A stretch of DNA of 64,000 bases, taken from the NCBI GenBank assembly GCA_902590245.1, contig CACIWG010000002.1, forward strand, positions 26,586 through 90,585, given 5' to 3'. The notes under the pieces are model-generated. The model worked only from the letters and a program-made list of their open reading frames with translations. It searched no databases and was not told the DNA's origin. The translations under genes were made by a program, and so were the position numbers. This document shows positions 53,496 to 62,830 of this stretch, one piece after another. Position 1 is the stretch's first letter, and the number at the start of each line of letters is the position of its first letter. Source of the DNA: an uncultured SAR116 cluster alpha proteobacterium (GTDB lineage: Bacteria; Pseudomonadota; Alphaproteobacteria; Puniceispirillales; Marisalimonadaceae).

Positions 53496-53843
53496 ATGTC
53501 AAGAGTTAAAAGAGGCGTTACTAAGCACGCTAGACATCAAAAGGTTTTAAAGGCTGCTAAAGGTTATTATGGTGCTAGAAGAAAGTTATTTGGTGTAGCT
53601 CTTCAAGCCGTAGAAAAAGCTAGCGCTTATGCGTATAGAGATAGAAGGGTTAATAAAAGAAATTTTAGATCCCTTTGGGTTCAAAGAATAAATGCAGGTG
53701 TTAGACAATTTGACATGAAATATTCTACATTTATTAATGGTTTAAAGAAAAAAGGTATTGAGATTGACAGAAAAATACTTTCAGAATTAGCCGTAAATGA
53801 ACCAGATACATTCAAATTATTGGTAGATAAAGTAAAAAACTAA
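53496..53843 (+). CDS. rplT: 50S ribosomal protein L20
   Basis: [32 protein letters not shown]. Confidence 0.97.
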   Translation: MSRVKRGVTKHARHQKVLKAAKGYYGARRKLFGVALQAVEKASAYAYRDRRVNKRNFRSLWVQRINAGVRQFDMKYSTFINGLKKKGIEIDRKILSELAVNEPDTFKLLVDKVKN

Positions 53844-53867
53844 CTTCTTTTTTAATCATATTTTTCT

Positions 53868-54983
53868 ATGAGTGATGATATAAAAGATAAAATCGAATTA
53901 ATTGCTGAAGAATCAATTTCTAAGATTAGCAAATCACAAAATTTAAATGAACTAGAAGAAATAAGATTATTTTATTTAGGTAAAAAAGGTTTAATAACAT
54001 CTTTTTTAAAAACGATGAAAGATTTTGAACAATCCAAAAGGATTGAAATTGGAAAAAAACTAAATTTACTTAAAAATAAATTAATTAATAATATTGAAGA
54101 CAAAAAACGTAATTTAAATGATAAATTAATACAACAAAAACTCTCCGAAGAAAAAATTGATATAACATTAGAAAATGATCACGAACAATTTGGTACATTG
54201 CATCCTTTATCAAAAACTATTGAAGAAATTTCTGCTATTTTTGCGAATATGGGATTTTATATAGAAGATGGACCTGATATTGAGACTGATTACTATAATT
54301 TTACAGCTTTAAATATTCCCCTTGAGCACCCTGCAAGACAAGAACATGACACATTTTATCTTCAACCAAATTCTGAAGGAACAAGAAAGGTATTAAGAAC
54401 CCACACTAGTCCAGTTCAAATTAGGACATTAGAAAAAATTAATATTGATCAAGAAAAAGAAATCCGTGTAATTGTTCCCGGAAGGACTTACAGATCTGAT
54501 CACGATGCAACGCATTCTCCAATGTTTCACCAATGTGAAGGATTAGTAATAGGTGAAGATATTAATATGAGTCATTTGAAAGGTACTTTAATTGAATTTT
54601 TAAAAGTCTATTTCAATAGTAATAACCTTTCTGTAAGATTTAGACCAAGTTTCTTTCCGTTTACTGAGCCATCAGCAGAAGTTGATATAGGTTATAAAAA
54701 ACTCTCTGATGGAACACTTGATATTGGACAAGGAGATAATTGGCTTGAAGTATTAGGATCAGGAATGGTTCACCCAAATGTTCTAGAAGGTGTAGGTATT
54801 GATCCAAGTAAATATCAAGGATTTGCTTTTGGAATGGGTTTGGAACGACTGACTATGTTAAAATATAATATACCAGACTTAAGGCCTTTTTATGATAGTG
54901 ACTTAAGATGGTTAAAACATTATGGTTTCCTTGGTATTAATGAGGTAAATTTACATTCTGGTTTAAATGGTGTATTTTCATGA
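53868..54983 (+). CDS. pheS: Phenylalanyl-tRNA synthetase alpha subunit
   Basis: HPLSKTIEEISAIFANMGF, RTHTSPVQIRTL, FRPSFFPFTEPSAEVD, GMGLERLTMLKY. Confidence 0.97.
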   Translation: MSDDIKDKIELIAEESISKISKSQNLNELEEIRLFYLGKKGLITSFLKTMKDFEQSKRIEIGKKLNLLKNKLINNIEDKKRNLNDKLIQQKLSEEKIDITLENDHEQFGTLHPLSKTIEEISAIFANMGFYIEDGPDIETDYYNFTALNIPLEHPARQEHDTFYLQPNSEGTRKVLRTHTSPVQIRTLEKINIDQEKEIRVIVPGRTYRSDHDATHSPMFHQCEGLVIGEDINMSHLKGTLIEFLKVYFNSNNLSVRFRPSFFPFTEPSAEVDIGYKKLSDGTLDIGQGDNWLEVLGSGMVHPNVLEGVGIDPSKYQGFAFGMGLERLTMLKYNIPDLRPFYDSDLRWLKHYGFLGINEVNLHSGLNGVFS

Positions 54984-57382
54984 AATTCACTTTTTCATGG
55001 TTAAAAGATCATTTGAATACATCAGCAAATGTAAATGAAATAGTTGATTGTTTAAATAAAATTGGATTAGAAGTTAGCAATCTTAAAACCTATAAAACAG
55101 ATGTTAATAAATTAAAAGTTGCAAAGATAATTGATGTAAAAAAACATCCTAATGCGGATAAACTAAATGTATGTACCATTCAATTTGATGAAGCTCAAAC
55201 GCAAGTTGTTTGTGGCGCACCAAATGTTAATGTGAATAAAAAATATGTTTTTGCTCCATCAGGGACTTTTATTGGTGGAATAAATTTAACTTTAAAAAAA
55301 TCAGTTATAAGAGACGTTGAATCTGATGGAATGCTTTGTTCTGAAAAAGAACTAGAGATCTCAGATGATCATAAGGGAATTATTGAACTACCTGACGACA
55401 TAAATTTAAATGACAATGTTTCTAATTACCTGGGTATTGATGATCCTGTAATTGAAATTGAAATTACTCCAAATAGAGGAGATTGCCTAGGTGTTAGAGG
55501 AATAGCAAGAGACTTGTCAGCTTTTGGTATAGGAGAATTGATACCTTTAAAACTAAATAATTTAAATGATGATTTTAATTCTTCAATAAATTGGGAAATT
55601 AAACTTCCTGATAAAAAAGATCACTTATGTCCTTCTATTTTTGGAAGATCTTTTAGAAAGGTAAAAAACATAAAATCTCCTCGGTGGATGGTTAATAGAT
55701 TACTTGCTGTAGGATTAAGACCAATTTCTTCTATAGTAGATGTAACAAACTATGTGATGATCGATATTGGTCGTCCTTTGCATGCTTATGATGCTAAAAA
55801 AATTGATGGTAATACTCTTACTGTTAGAATTTCAAAAAAAGGAGAAAAATTTTACGCGCTTAATGGAAAAACATATGATCTAGATGATTCAATGTTAGTT
55901 ATTTGTGATGAAAAAGGAGTTGACGATCTTGCTGGCATTATGGGTGGTTTAAGAACAGGTGTTGATGAAAATACAACTGAATTTTTTTTAGAAGCAGCAA
56001 TTTTTAGTCCTATTTCGATTGCTAAAACAGGACGTTATCTAAATATTAATTCTGATGCAAGGTATAGATTTGAAAGAGGATTAGATTTTAATTCTCCTGA
56101 GGTTGGGATAATTTATGCATCTAAATTTATCAATAACATATGTGGAGGAATTTGTAGTGATATAGTTTCTATTGCTCAAAAAAAAATAAATAAAGAAATA
56201 ATATTTGATTATAAAATTGTTAAAAAACTTACGGGTGTTGATATTGATGAGAGTAATATTGAAATTATTCTCAAAAAACTTGGGTTTGAAGTTGAAAAAA
56301 ATATCGAAAATTGGAAGGTTTGTGTCCCTTTATGGAGAAATGATGTTGAAAGAAGTGAAGATCTCGTTGAAGAAATCATCAGAATTTTTGGATATGATAA
56401 AATACCTACAAATGTTTTGCCAATTAAAAATTATATTACAAAACCAAGTTTAGGTTTTAAACATAGATTAGGTCTTTATTCAAGAAAATGTCTTTCAACA
56501 AGAGGTTTTAATGAAGTAATTACTTTTTCATTTCTAGATAATTTAAATGCCAAACGATTTAGTGGTGGTGGAGAAAATTTAAATTTAGTTAACCCTATTT
56601 CATCAGAATTGTCAGATCTAAGACCTTCTATTATTCCAAATCTAATAAATGTATGTAATGAAAATATCAAAAGAGGATTTAACAATTTATCTTTATTTGA
56701 AGTTGGGCCAATATTTAAAGGCGATAATTATGAAGATCAGTTTAATGTCGTTACTGGTATAAGATGTGGTAACAAAATTAATAAAAATTGGAAAAATATA
56801 GAAGTAAAATTCGATTTTTATGACATCAAATCTGATATTATAGCTTTACTAAATACTTTAGAGTTTCCAGTATCGCGATTAAAAATATATTGTGAGGCAC
56901 CTGATTATTTTCATCCTGGAAGAAGTGCTTTATTTAAATTAGGCAATGTAATTATAGCTTCTTTCGGTCAGATTAATCCTTTTTGTTTAGATGCCAAAGA
57001 TAAAAATACCGAATTTTTTGCTTTTGAAATATATTTAGATAATATACCTTCTCCAAAGAAAAAGGTACTTTCAAAATCATTACTTAAATTGAATTATTTA
57101 CAATCTTTATCACGAGATTTTTCTTTTTTAATAAATGAAGAATTAAATGTTGAGGATCTTATAAATGAAATTAAATCTGTTGATAAGATATTAATTCAAA
57201 GGATTTCAGTTTTTGATGTTTACAAAGGAAATAATATTCCTAAGGATAAAAAATCTGTTTCATTATCTATAGCAATTCAACCTGTTGAAAAATCAATGAC
57301 TGATAGTGATTTAGAAAATTTAAGTTCAAAAATTATCAACAGTGCCTTTAAGAAATTTGGAGCAGAAATAAGATCTTCATAA
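54980..57382 (+). CDS. pheT: Phenylalanyl-tRNA synthetase beta subunit
   Basis: MKFTFSWLKDHLNTSANVNEI; EIEITPNRGDCLGVRGIARDL; overlaps pheS by 4 bp. Confidence 0.97.
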   Translation: MKFTFSWLKDHLNTSANVNEIVDCLNKIGLEVSNLKTYKTDVNKLKVAKIIDVKKHPNADKLNVCTIQFDEAQTQVVCGAPNVNVNKKYVFAPSGTFIGGINLTLKKSVIRDVESDGMLCSEKELEISDDHKGIIELPDDINLNDNVSNYLGIDDPVIEIEITPNRGDCLGVRGIARDLSAFGIGELIPLKLNNLNDDFNSSINWEIKLPDKKDHLCPSIFGRSFRKVKNIKSPRWMVNRLLAVGLRPISSIVDVTNYVMIDIGRPLHAYDAKKIDGNTLTVRISKKGEKFYALNGKTYDLDDSMLVICDEKGVDDLAGIMGGLRTGVDENTTEFFLEAAIFSPISIAKTGRYLNINSDARYRFERGLDFNSPEVGIIYASKFINNICGGICSDIVSIAQKKINKEIIFDYKIVKKLTGVDIDESNIEIILKKLGFEVEKNIENWKVCVPLWRNDVERSEDLVEEIIRIFGYDKIPTNVLPIKNYITKPSLGFKHRLGLYSRKCLSTRGFNEVITFSFLDNLNAKRFSGGGENLNLVNPISSELSDLRPSIIPNLINVCNENIKRGFNNLSLFEVGPIFKGDNYEDQFNVVTGIRCGNKINKNWKNIEVKFDFYDIKSDIIALLNTLEFPVSRLKIYCEAPDYFHPGRSALFKLGNVIIASFGQINPFCLDAKDKNTEFFAFEIYLDNIPSPKKKVLSKSLLKLNYLQSLSRDFSFLINEELNVEDLINEIKSVDKILIQRISVFDVYKGNNIPKDKKSVSLSIAIQPVEKSMTDSDLENLSSKIINSAFKKFGAEIRSS

Positions 57383-57398
57383 AACTTAAAGTGGTTTT

Positions 57399-57474
57399 TG
57401 GTGCCGCCAACTGGATTTGAACCAGTGACCTCGTCATTACCAATGACGCGCTCTACCGCTGGAGCTATGGCGGC
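57399..57474 (-). tRNA. tRNA-Thr (GGT)
   Basis: Reverse strand GCCGCCA...TGGCGGC acceptor, anticodon loop TTGGTAA, GGTTCAAATCC, encoded CCA. Confidence 0.95.
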
Positions 57475-57539
57475 TTATTTTGACTTGATCTAGACATAAT
57501 ACTAGAACTTAATTATTATATAGTAAATTATTATTAAAT

Positions 57540-57698
57540 ATGTCAAAAAAAACTATTCATAAAAATGAAAAACTTTCTTCAGCATTAAAAGAAAATTTAA
57601 AACTTAGAAAAAAACAAATTAATAAACGTGATGAAAAAAATATTAGAGGGAAAAGACTTTTAAAAGTTGGTTATTCTAGTCTTCTGCATGAAAAATAA
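57540..57698 (+). CDS. Small basic conserved protein upstream of murA (not in ORF track)
   Basis: MSKKTIHKNEKLSSALKENLKLRKKQINKRDEKNIRGKRLLKVGYSSLLHEK*; pattern (LSxALxxNLxxRKxQ) seen upstream of murA in alphaproteobacteria. Confidence 0.65.
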   Translation: MSKKTIHKNEKLSSALKENLKLRKKQINKRDEKNIRGKRLLKVGYSSLLHEK

Positions 57699-57701
57699 AT
57701 A

Positions 57702-58952
57702 ATGAGTAATGATAGATTAATTATACAAGGAGGTAAGCCTCTTTTTGGTGATGTTAAAATCAGTGGTGCAAAAAATGCAGTTTTGCCTCTTATTTCAGTT
57801 TCTTTGTTGTTTGATAAAAGTTTTACATTAAAAAATGTACCTGATTTAGCAGATACAAGATTAATGATAAAATTAATTAATGCTTTAGGTGTGATGACAA
57901 AATTCTATAATGGTGTTGTAGATTTTCATGGTAACCCACAAAATATTGAAGCACCAAAAGAATTGGTATCAAAAATGAGAGCATCAATTTTAGTATTAGC
58001 TCCTCTCTTAGCTAAAAGACATAATGCTCTAATTCCATTGCCTGGAGGTTGTGAAATCGGAGAACGCCCAATCAACTTTCATATAGATGCACTAAATCAA
58101 CTTGGAGCTGAAATAAATTTTTATAATGGATTTTTAAGGGCTACTTTACCTCAAAGGAAATTTATCGGAAATGATATAAAATTTCCTCAAATATCTGTTG
58201 GAGCTACAGAATGTGCAATTATGGGTGCAACTTTAGCAATAGGTAAAACAAAAATTTATAATGCTGCTAAAGAGCCAGAAATTGTTGATTTAGGTAATTG
58301 TCTTAATTCAGCAGGTGCTAAAATTAAAGGTTTAGGTACAGATGTAATTGAAATAGAGGGAGTATCAAAATTAAATCCAACTACATATTCAGTTATACCT
58401 GACCGAATTGAAGCTGGTTCATTCGCTATAATTGCAGGAATTACGAGAGGAGAATTGAATTTACTTAATTCAAATCCAAAGGATTTAAAAGCTTTTTTTA
58501 AAAAATTACAACAAACAAATGTAAAAGTTCAAGTCTATAATAATACTGTGAAAGTTAAAGGTGTTAATGAAATAAATTCAGTTAATATTCAAACAGAACC
58601 CCATCCAGGATTCCCAACAGATTTACAAGCTCAATTTATGAGTTTAATGTGCATAGCAAATGGGAAATCAGTTATTGAAGAAAATATTTTTGAGAATAGA
58701 TTTATGCATATTCCTGAGTTGTCTAAAATGAAGGCTTCTATTAAAATTGATGGAAATAAGGCTTTGGTTAATGGTTTAAAACAATTACAAGGTGCTTCCG
58801 TAAAAGCCACAGATCTGAGGGCTTCTATGTCTTTAATTGCAGCAGGTTTAAACGCAAATGGTGAGAGCATTGTTAATGACTTATCTCATTTAAAAAGAGG
58901 ATACGAAAATTTTGAAGAAAAATTATTTAATATTGGGGCAAATATAAGATAA
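57702..58952 (+). CDS. murA: UDP-N-acetylglucosamine 1-carboxyvinyltransferase
   Basis: GGKPLFGDVKISGAKNAVLPLISVSLL; PLPGGCEIGERPINFH. Confidence 0.97.
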   Translation: MSNDRLIIQGGKPLFGDVKISGAKNAVLPLISVSLLFDKSFTLKNVPDLADTRLMIKLINALGVMTKFYNGVVDFHGNPQNIEAPKELVSKMRASILVLAPLLAKRHNALIPLPGGCEIGERPINFHIDALNQLGAEINFYNGFLRATLPQRKFIGNDIKFPQISVGATECAIMGATLAIGKTKIYNAAKEPEIVDLGNCLNSAGAKIKGLGTDVIEIEGVSKLNPTTYSVIPDRIEAGSFAIIAGITRGELNLLNSNPKDLKAFFKKLQQTNVKVQVYNNTVKVKGVNEINSVNIQTEPHPGFPTDLQAQFMSLMCIANGKSVIEENIFENRFMHIPELSKMKASIKIDGNKALVNGLKQLQGASVKATDLRASMSLIAAGLNANGESIVNDLSHLKRGYENFEEKLFNIGANIR

Positions 58953-58954
58953 AA

Positions 58955-59425
58955 ATGAAGTTTGAAGATAAAAAAATTATTTCCAAGCATATAGATGAAT
59001 ATGATTTTCAAAAATTAAAATTAAAATTTTTGGATAAAGATGAAATAAAAATTTTTTCTACATTATGTCAAGATGGTATATTTTCTATTGATGAAATTAT
59101 TTATAATAAAAGTGATAAAATTTTTATTGCAACCTTTTCCAGGTTTTGCTGGGAATTTGTTGAAAAAAAAATAAAAGACAAAACTTTTTATAGAGTTGTT
59201 TCTGGAATAAGAATTTGTAATGTAAATAAGATAAAATATGTAAATAAAGATAAAATTGATACTTCAAAGTTCATAAATTTATTATCAGTCAACAATCAAG
59301 AAAATGAAATAATACTAAATTTTTCTTTAGATATAACAATTAAACTTTTAATAGAAAAAATAGAAATTTATCTAGATGATCTTGACATGCCCTGGCCAAC
59401 TGTTAAAAAACCAATGCATAAATAG
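58955..59425 (+). CDS. DUF2948 family protein
   Basis: Conserved position after murA; FSRFCWEFVEKK ... YRVVSGIRICNVNKIKY. Confidence 0.75.
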   Translation: MKFEDKKIISKHIDEYDFQKLKLKFLDKDEIKIFSTLCQDGIFSIDEIIYNKSDKIFIATFSRFCWEFVEKKIKDKTFYRVVSGIRICNVNKIKYVNKDKIDTSKFINLLSVNNQENEIILNFSLDITIKLLIEKIEIYLDDLDMPWPTVKKPMHK

Positions 59426-59435
59426 ATCAATTGAT

Positions 59436-60092
59436 ATGGATGATAAAGATATAATTATAGCTCTTCCAAAAGGAAGAATATTAAAAAATGTTTTACCAAT
59501 TTTTAATAAAATTGGTATTATTCCAGAAAAATCATTTTTTAACGAAAAGGATAGGAAATTAAAATTTGAAACTAATATCCCTAATATAAAATTAATCATT
59601 GTCAGATCTTTTGATGTAGCTACATTTCTAATTTATGGAGCAGCCCACATAGCTGTAATAGGAAGTGATGTTTTAGAGGAATTTAACCATTCTGAAATCT
59701 ATTCACCTATTGATCTTAATACTGGGTTATGTAGATTGGTTGTAGCTACTACTAAGGAAATTTTAAATGATGAAGATCCTTTGACTTGGAGTTATGTTAG
59801 AGTGGCAACAAAATATCCTAATTTAACTAGTGAGCATTTTAAAAAAAGAGGTGTACATGCTGACTGTATAAAATTAAATGGAGCTATGGAACTTGCTCCA
59901 TCTATGGGATTATGTAGAAGAATTGTAGATCTTTCTGAAAGTGGTGAAACATTAAAAGCTAATGGTTTAATTGAAATTGAAGAGATAATGAAAGTTTCTA
60001 CAAGACTAGCAATCAATAGAAATGCATATAAAACTAATTTTAAAAAGATGAATGAAATTATAAAAAAGTTTGAAGAGTTTTTAAATGAATAA
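59436..60092 (+). CDS. hisG: ATP phosphoribosyltransferase catalytic subunit (short form)
   Basis: IIIALPKGRILKNVLPIF; GAAHIAVIGSDVLEEF; LNGAMELAPSMGLCRRIVDLSESGETLKANGL. ATG 59436 preferred to ORF-track start 59376. Confidence 0.93.
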   Translation: MDDKDIIIALPKGRILKNVLPIFNKIGIIPEKSFFNEKDRKLKFETNIPNIKLIIVRSFDVATFLIYGAAHIAVIGSDVLEEFNHSEIYSPIDLNTGLCRLVVATTKEILNDEDPLTWSYVRVATKYPNLTSEHFKKRGVHADCIKLNGAMELAPSMGLCRRIVDLSESGETLKANGLIEIEEIMKVSTRLAINRNAYKTNFKKMNEIIKKFEEFLNE

Positions 60093-61395
60093 TAATAAAA
60101 TAAAATACCTTTATTCTAAAGAAGATAATTTTGAAAAAAAATTAATTGAATTTTTAAGAATTAGAAATGTTTCAAATATTGATATTGAAAAAAATGTTTT
60201 AGATATTATCAATCAAGTAAATATACATGGTGATAGTGCACTTATTACCATGATTAATAAACATGATAAAATTAAATGTTCTGATTTAGAAAATATTAAA
60301 ATTGAAAATAAATTATTAAAAAAAGCTTTTGATGATCTCCCGATTGATCTAAAAAATGCTATGAAATTAGCGTCTAATAGAATCAAAGCATTTCATGAAA
60401 AGCAAAAGCTAAGTGGATTTGATTATGTTGATGAAATTGGTGTTAATTTAGGCTTAAAATATTCTCCTATTAAAAGAGTTGGTTTCTATACTCCAGGGGG
60501 AAAAGCCCTTTATCCTTCTTCAGTTTTAATGAATGCAATACCAGCCTTGGTTGCTGGAGTTGAAGAAAGAGTTTTAGTGTCTCCAATTAATATTGAGAAA
60601 AGTTCAGAAATATTATTAGCAGCAGCATATTTAGCAGAAGTAACAGAATTCTATAGAATGGGTGGTGCCCAAGCTATAGCTGCGCTAGCCTTCGGGACAA
60701 AAAAATTAAAAAAAGTAGATAAAATAGTTGGTCCAGGAAATTCTTATGTTGCAGAAGCTAAAAGACAGTTATTTGGTAAAGTGGGTATTGATTCAGTTGC
60801 AGGCCCTTCAGAAGTTTTAATAGTAGCAGATAAAATTAATAAACCAGAGTGGATTGCACTAGATTTATTATCCCAAGCTGAACATGATGAAAACGCTCAG
60901 TCAATTTTAGTAACTAATGATGAGAAATTTGCTAAGCTTGTTGAAGATCAAGTTGTGAAATTATTAGAAACCTTACCTAGAAAAAAAATTGCTTCAAGTT
61001 CTTGGTATAAAAATGGTTTAATAATAATAATTGAGCATATAGATGAATGTATAGATATAATTAATCAAATAGCTCCTGAACATTTAGAACTATGTATAGA
61101 AAATCCTAAACTTTATTTAGATGACATTATAAATGCTGGATCAATATTTTTAGGAAGTAATACACCCGAAGCAATAGGAGATTATATTGCTGGTCCTAAT
61201 CATGTTTTACCAACAGGTGGTACTGCTAGGTTTTCTAGCGGCCTTGGCACTAATGATTTTTTAAGAAGAACAACTTTTGTTCAATGTAATGAATTTAATT
61301 TAAATGAACTTGGCAAACACGCAGAAATTTTAGCCAAAGCCGAAGGATTAGATGCTCACAGAATGTCCATATATACCAGAAGAAAGCTTGATTAA
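60085..61395 (+). CDS. hisD: Histidinol dehydrogenase
   Basis: VGFYTPGGKALYPSSVLMNAIPA; RMGGAQAIAALAFGT; VAGPSEVLIVAD; NHVLPTGGTARFSSGL. Confidence 0.97.
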   Translation: MNNNKIKYLYSKEDNFEKKLIEFLRIRNVSNIDIEKNVLDIINQVNIHGDSALITMINKHDKIKCSDLENIKIENKLLKKAFDDLPIDLKNAMKLASNRIKAFHEKQKLSGFDYVDEIGVNLGLKYSPIKRVGFYTPGGKALYPSSVLMNAIPALVAGVEERVLVSPINIEKSSEILLAAAYLAEVTEFYRMGGAQAIAALAFGTKKLKKVDKIVGPGNSYVAEAKRQLFGKVGIDSVAGPSEVLIVADKINKPEWIALDLLSQAEHDENAQSILVTNDEKFAKLVEDQVVKLLETLPRKKIASSSWYKNGLIIIIEHIDECIDIINQIAPEHLELCIENPKLYLDDIINAGSIFLGSNTPEAIGDYIAGPNHVLPTGGTARFSSGLGTNDFLRRTTFVQCNEFNLNELGKHAEILAKAEGLDAHRMSIYTRRKLD

Positions 61396-61453
61396 ATTTT
61401 ATTATTATATTATTTAATTTTACAATTTATCATTTAGATTATATAACTGTGCT

Positions 61454-61672
61454 ATGGCAAAAGAAGGTGTGATAGAATTTTCTGGAATTGTTGAAGAATT
61501 ACTTCCAAATGCAATGTTTAGAGTAAAACTAGACAATGATCATGAAATACTGGCCCATACAAGTGGAAAAATGAGAAAAAATAGAATAAGAGTGTTGTTA
61601 GGTGACAAAGTTACAGTTGAAATGACACCTTATGATCTCACTAAAGGTAGAATTACTTTTAGGTATAAATAA
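61454..61672 (+). CDS. infA: Translation initiation factor IF-1
   Basis: [48 protein letters not shown]. Confidence 0.97.
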   Translation: MAKEGVIEFSGIVEELLPNAMFRVKLDNDHEILAHTSGKMRKNRIRVLLGDKVTVEMTPYDLTKGRITFRYK

Positions 61673-61674
61673 AG

Positions 61675-61690
61675 CAACATTTAAATGTTG
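61675..61690. repeat. 16-bp perfect palindrome CAACATTTAAATGTTG containing the maf start codon
   Basis: Direct reading; maf ATG at 61685-61687 lies in the right arm. Confidence 0.6.
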
Positions 61691-62281
61691 TTTCAATCTA
61701 AAAATTTAAAATTTATATTAGGTTCAGCCTCACCAAGGAGGTTACAATTGTTAAAGCAGATTGATTTATATCCAAATGAAATTTTTAAACCTGAGATTAA
61801 TGAAGAGCCTGAAAAAAAAGAACTTCCAGTTTTTTATGTAAAAAGAATGGCTAAGGAAAAAATGAAGGTCGTTCAGAAAAAATTTCCGAATGATTTAATT
61901 TTAACTGCAGATACAATTGTTTATGTTGGTAGAAGAATAATTAATAAAACTGATGAAAAATCAAAAGCAATTAAATTTCTAGAACTTTTATCTGGTAGGA
62001 GGCATAAAGTTTCAACAGCTTTTAACTTATATTGTAAAGATACGATAGATTCATTGAGAGTTGTAACTTCAATTGTAAAAATGAAAAGATTAACCCAAGA
62101 TGAAATCAAATTTTATATTGAATCAAATGAATGGAAAGGAAAGGCCGGAGCATATGGAATTCAAGGATCTGCAGAAAAATTTATTCAGTTTATTTCTGGC
62201 TCATATAGTAACATAATTGGATTACCATTAAATCAGGTTTATGGATCATTAAACTCAATTGGGTATTTTAATGATAAGTAA
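61685..62281 (+). CDS. maf: Maf-like nucleotide pyrophosphatase
   Basis: FILGSASPRRLQLLKQI; ILTADTIVYVGRRI; GKAGAYGIQGSAEKFIQFISGSYSNIIGLPL. Confidence 0.94.
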   Translation: MLFQSKNLKFILGSASPRRLQLLKQIDLYPNEIFKPEINEEPEKKELPVFYVKRMAKEKMKVVQKKFPNDLILTADTIVYVGRRIINKTDEKSKAIKFLELLSGRRHKVSTAFNLYCKDTIDSLRVVTSIVKMKRLTQDEIKFYIESNEWKGKAGAYGIQGSAEKFIQFISGSYSNIIGLPLNQVYGSLNSIGYFNDK

Positions 62282-62420
62282 GTGTGTTAATTGTCAGAAA
62301 GAAATTGATAAACGGGATAAATACTTTCCTTTTTGTTCAGATAAATGTAGTAAAATAGATTTATTTAAGTGGTTAGATAATAGATACGTAATATCAAAAG
62401 ATATAGATCTTGATAATTAA
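62271..62420 (+). CDS. yacG: DNA gyrase inhibitor YacG-like zinc protein (not in ORF track)
   Basis: MISKCVNCQKEIDKRDKYFPFCSDKCSKIDLFKWLDNRYVISKDIDLDN*; CxxC...CxxxC pattern; follows maf. Confidence 0.88.
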   Translation: MISKCVNCQKEIDKRDKYFPFCSDKCSKIDLFKWLDNRYVISKDIDLDN

Positions 62421-62472
62421 TTTTTTTCTATAGTAGACAATTTAACTTGATATATGTATAGATTATTATTGT

Positions 62473-62548
62473 GCCCAGGTAGCTCAGTAGGTAGAGCAGA
62501 GGACTGAAAATCCTCGTGTCGGTGGTTCGAATCCGCCCCTGGGCACCA
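62473..62548 (+). tRNA. tRNA-Phe (GAA)
   Basis: GCCCAGG/CCTGGGC acceptor, anticodon loop CTGAAAA, GGTTCGAATCC, encoded CCA. Confidence 0.95.
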
Positions 62549-62648
62549 CTATTATTCAAGCTATAACTTGTATAAATCTAGTTTATATTTCAAATTAATT
62601 TTATTTAAGAAGTTCAAATATTCATATAAAAGTTTAAGTTATTAAAAA

Positions 62649-62707
62649 ATAGATATGATAGCGAATTATTTGTTTATAGTAAAAGTTTATTCATTACTCA
62701 TATCTAT
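62649..62707. repeat. 10-bp inverted repeat ATAGATATGA...TCATATCTAT downstream of tRNA-Phe
   Basis: Perfect arms at 62649-62658 and 62698-62707. Confidence 0.4.
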
Positions 62708-62830
62708 ATAATAATCATAATTTCGGACGTAAAAAACTAAAATATATACTTTTTTCTTGGCATAATTGTTGCTCAATAATCTCTAAAAATACTAAAACAT
62801 GTTAATCTTTAAATAAGAAAGGCCCCTTAG

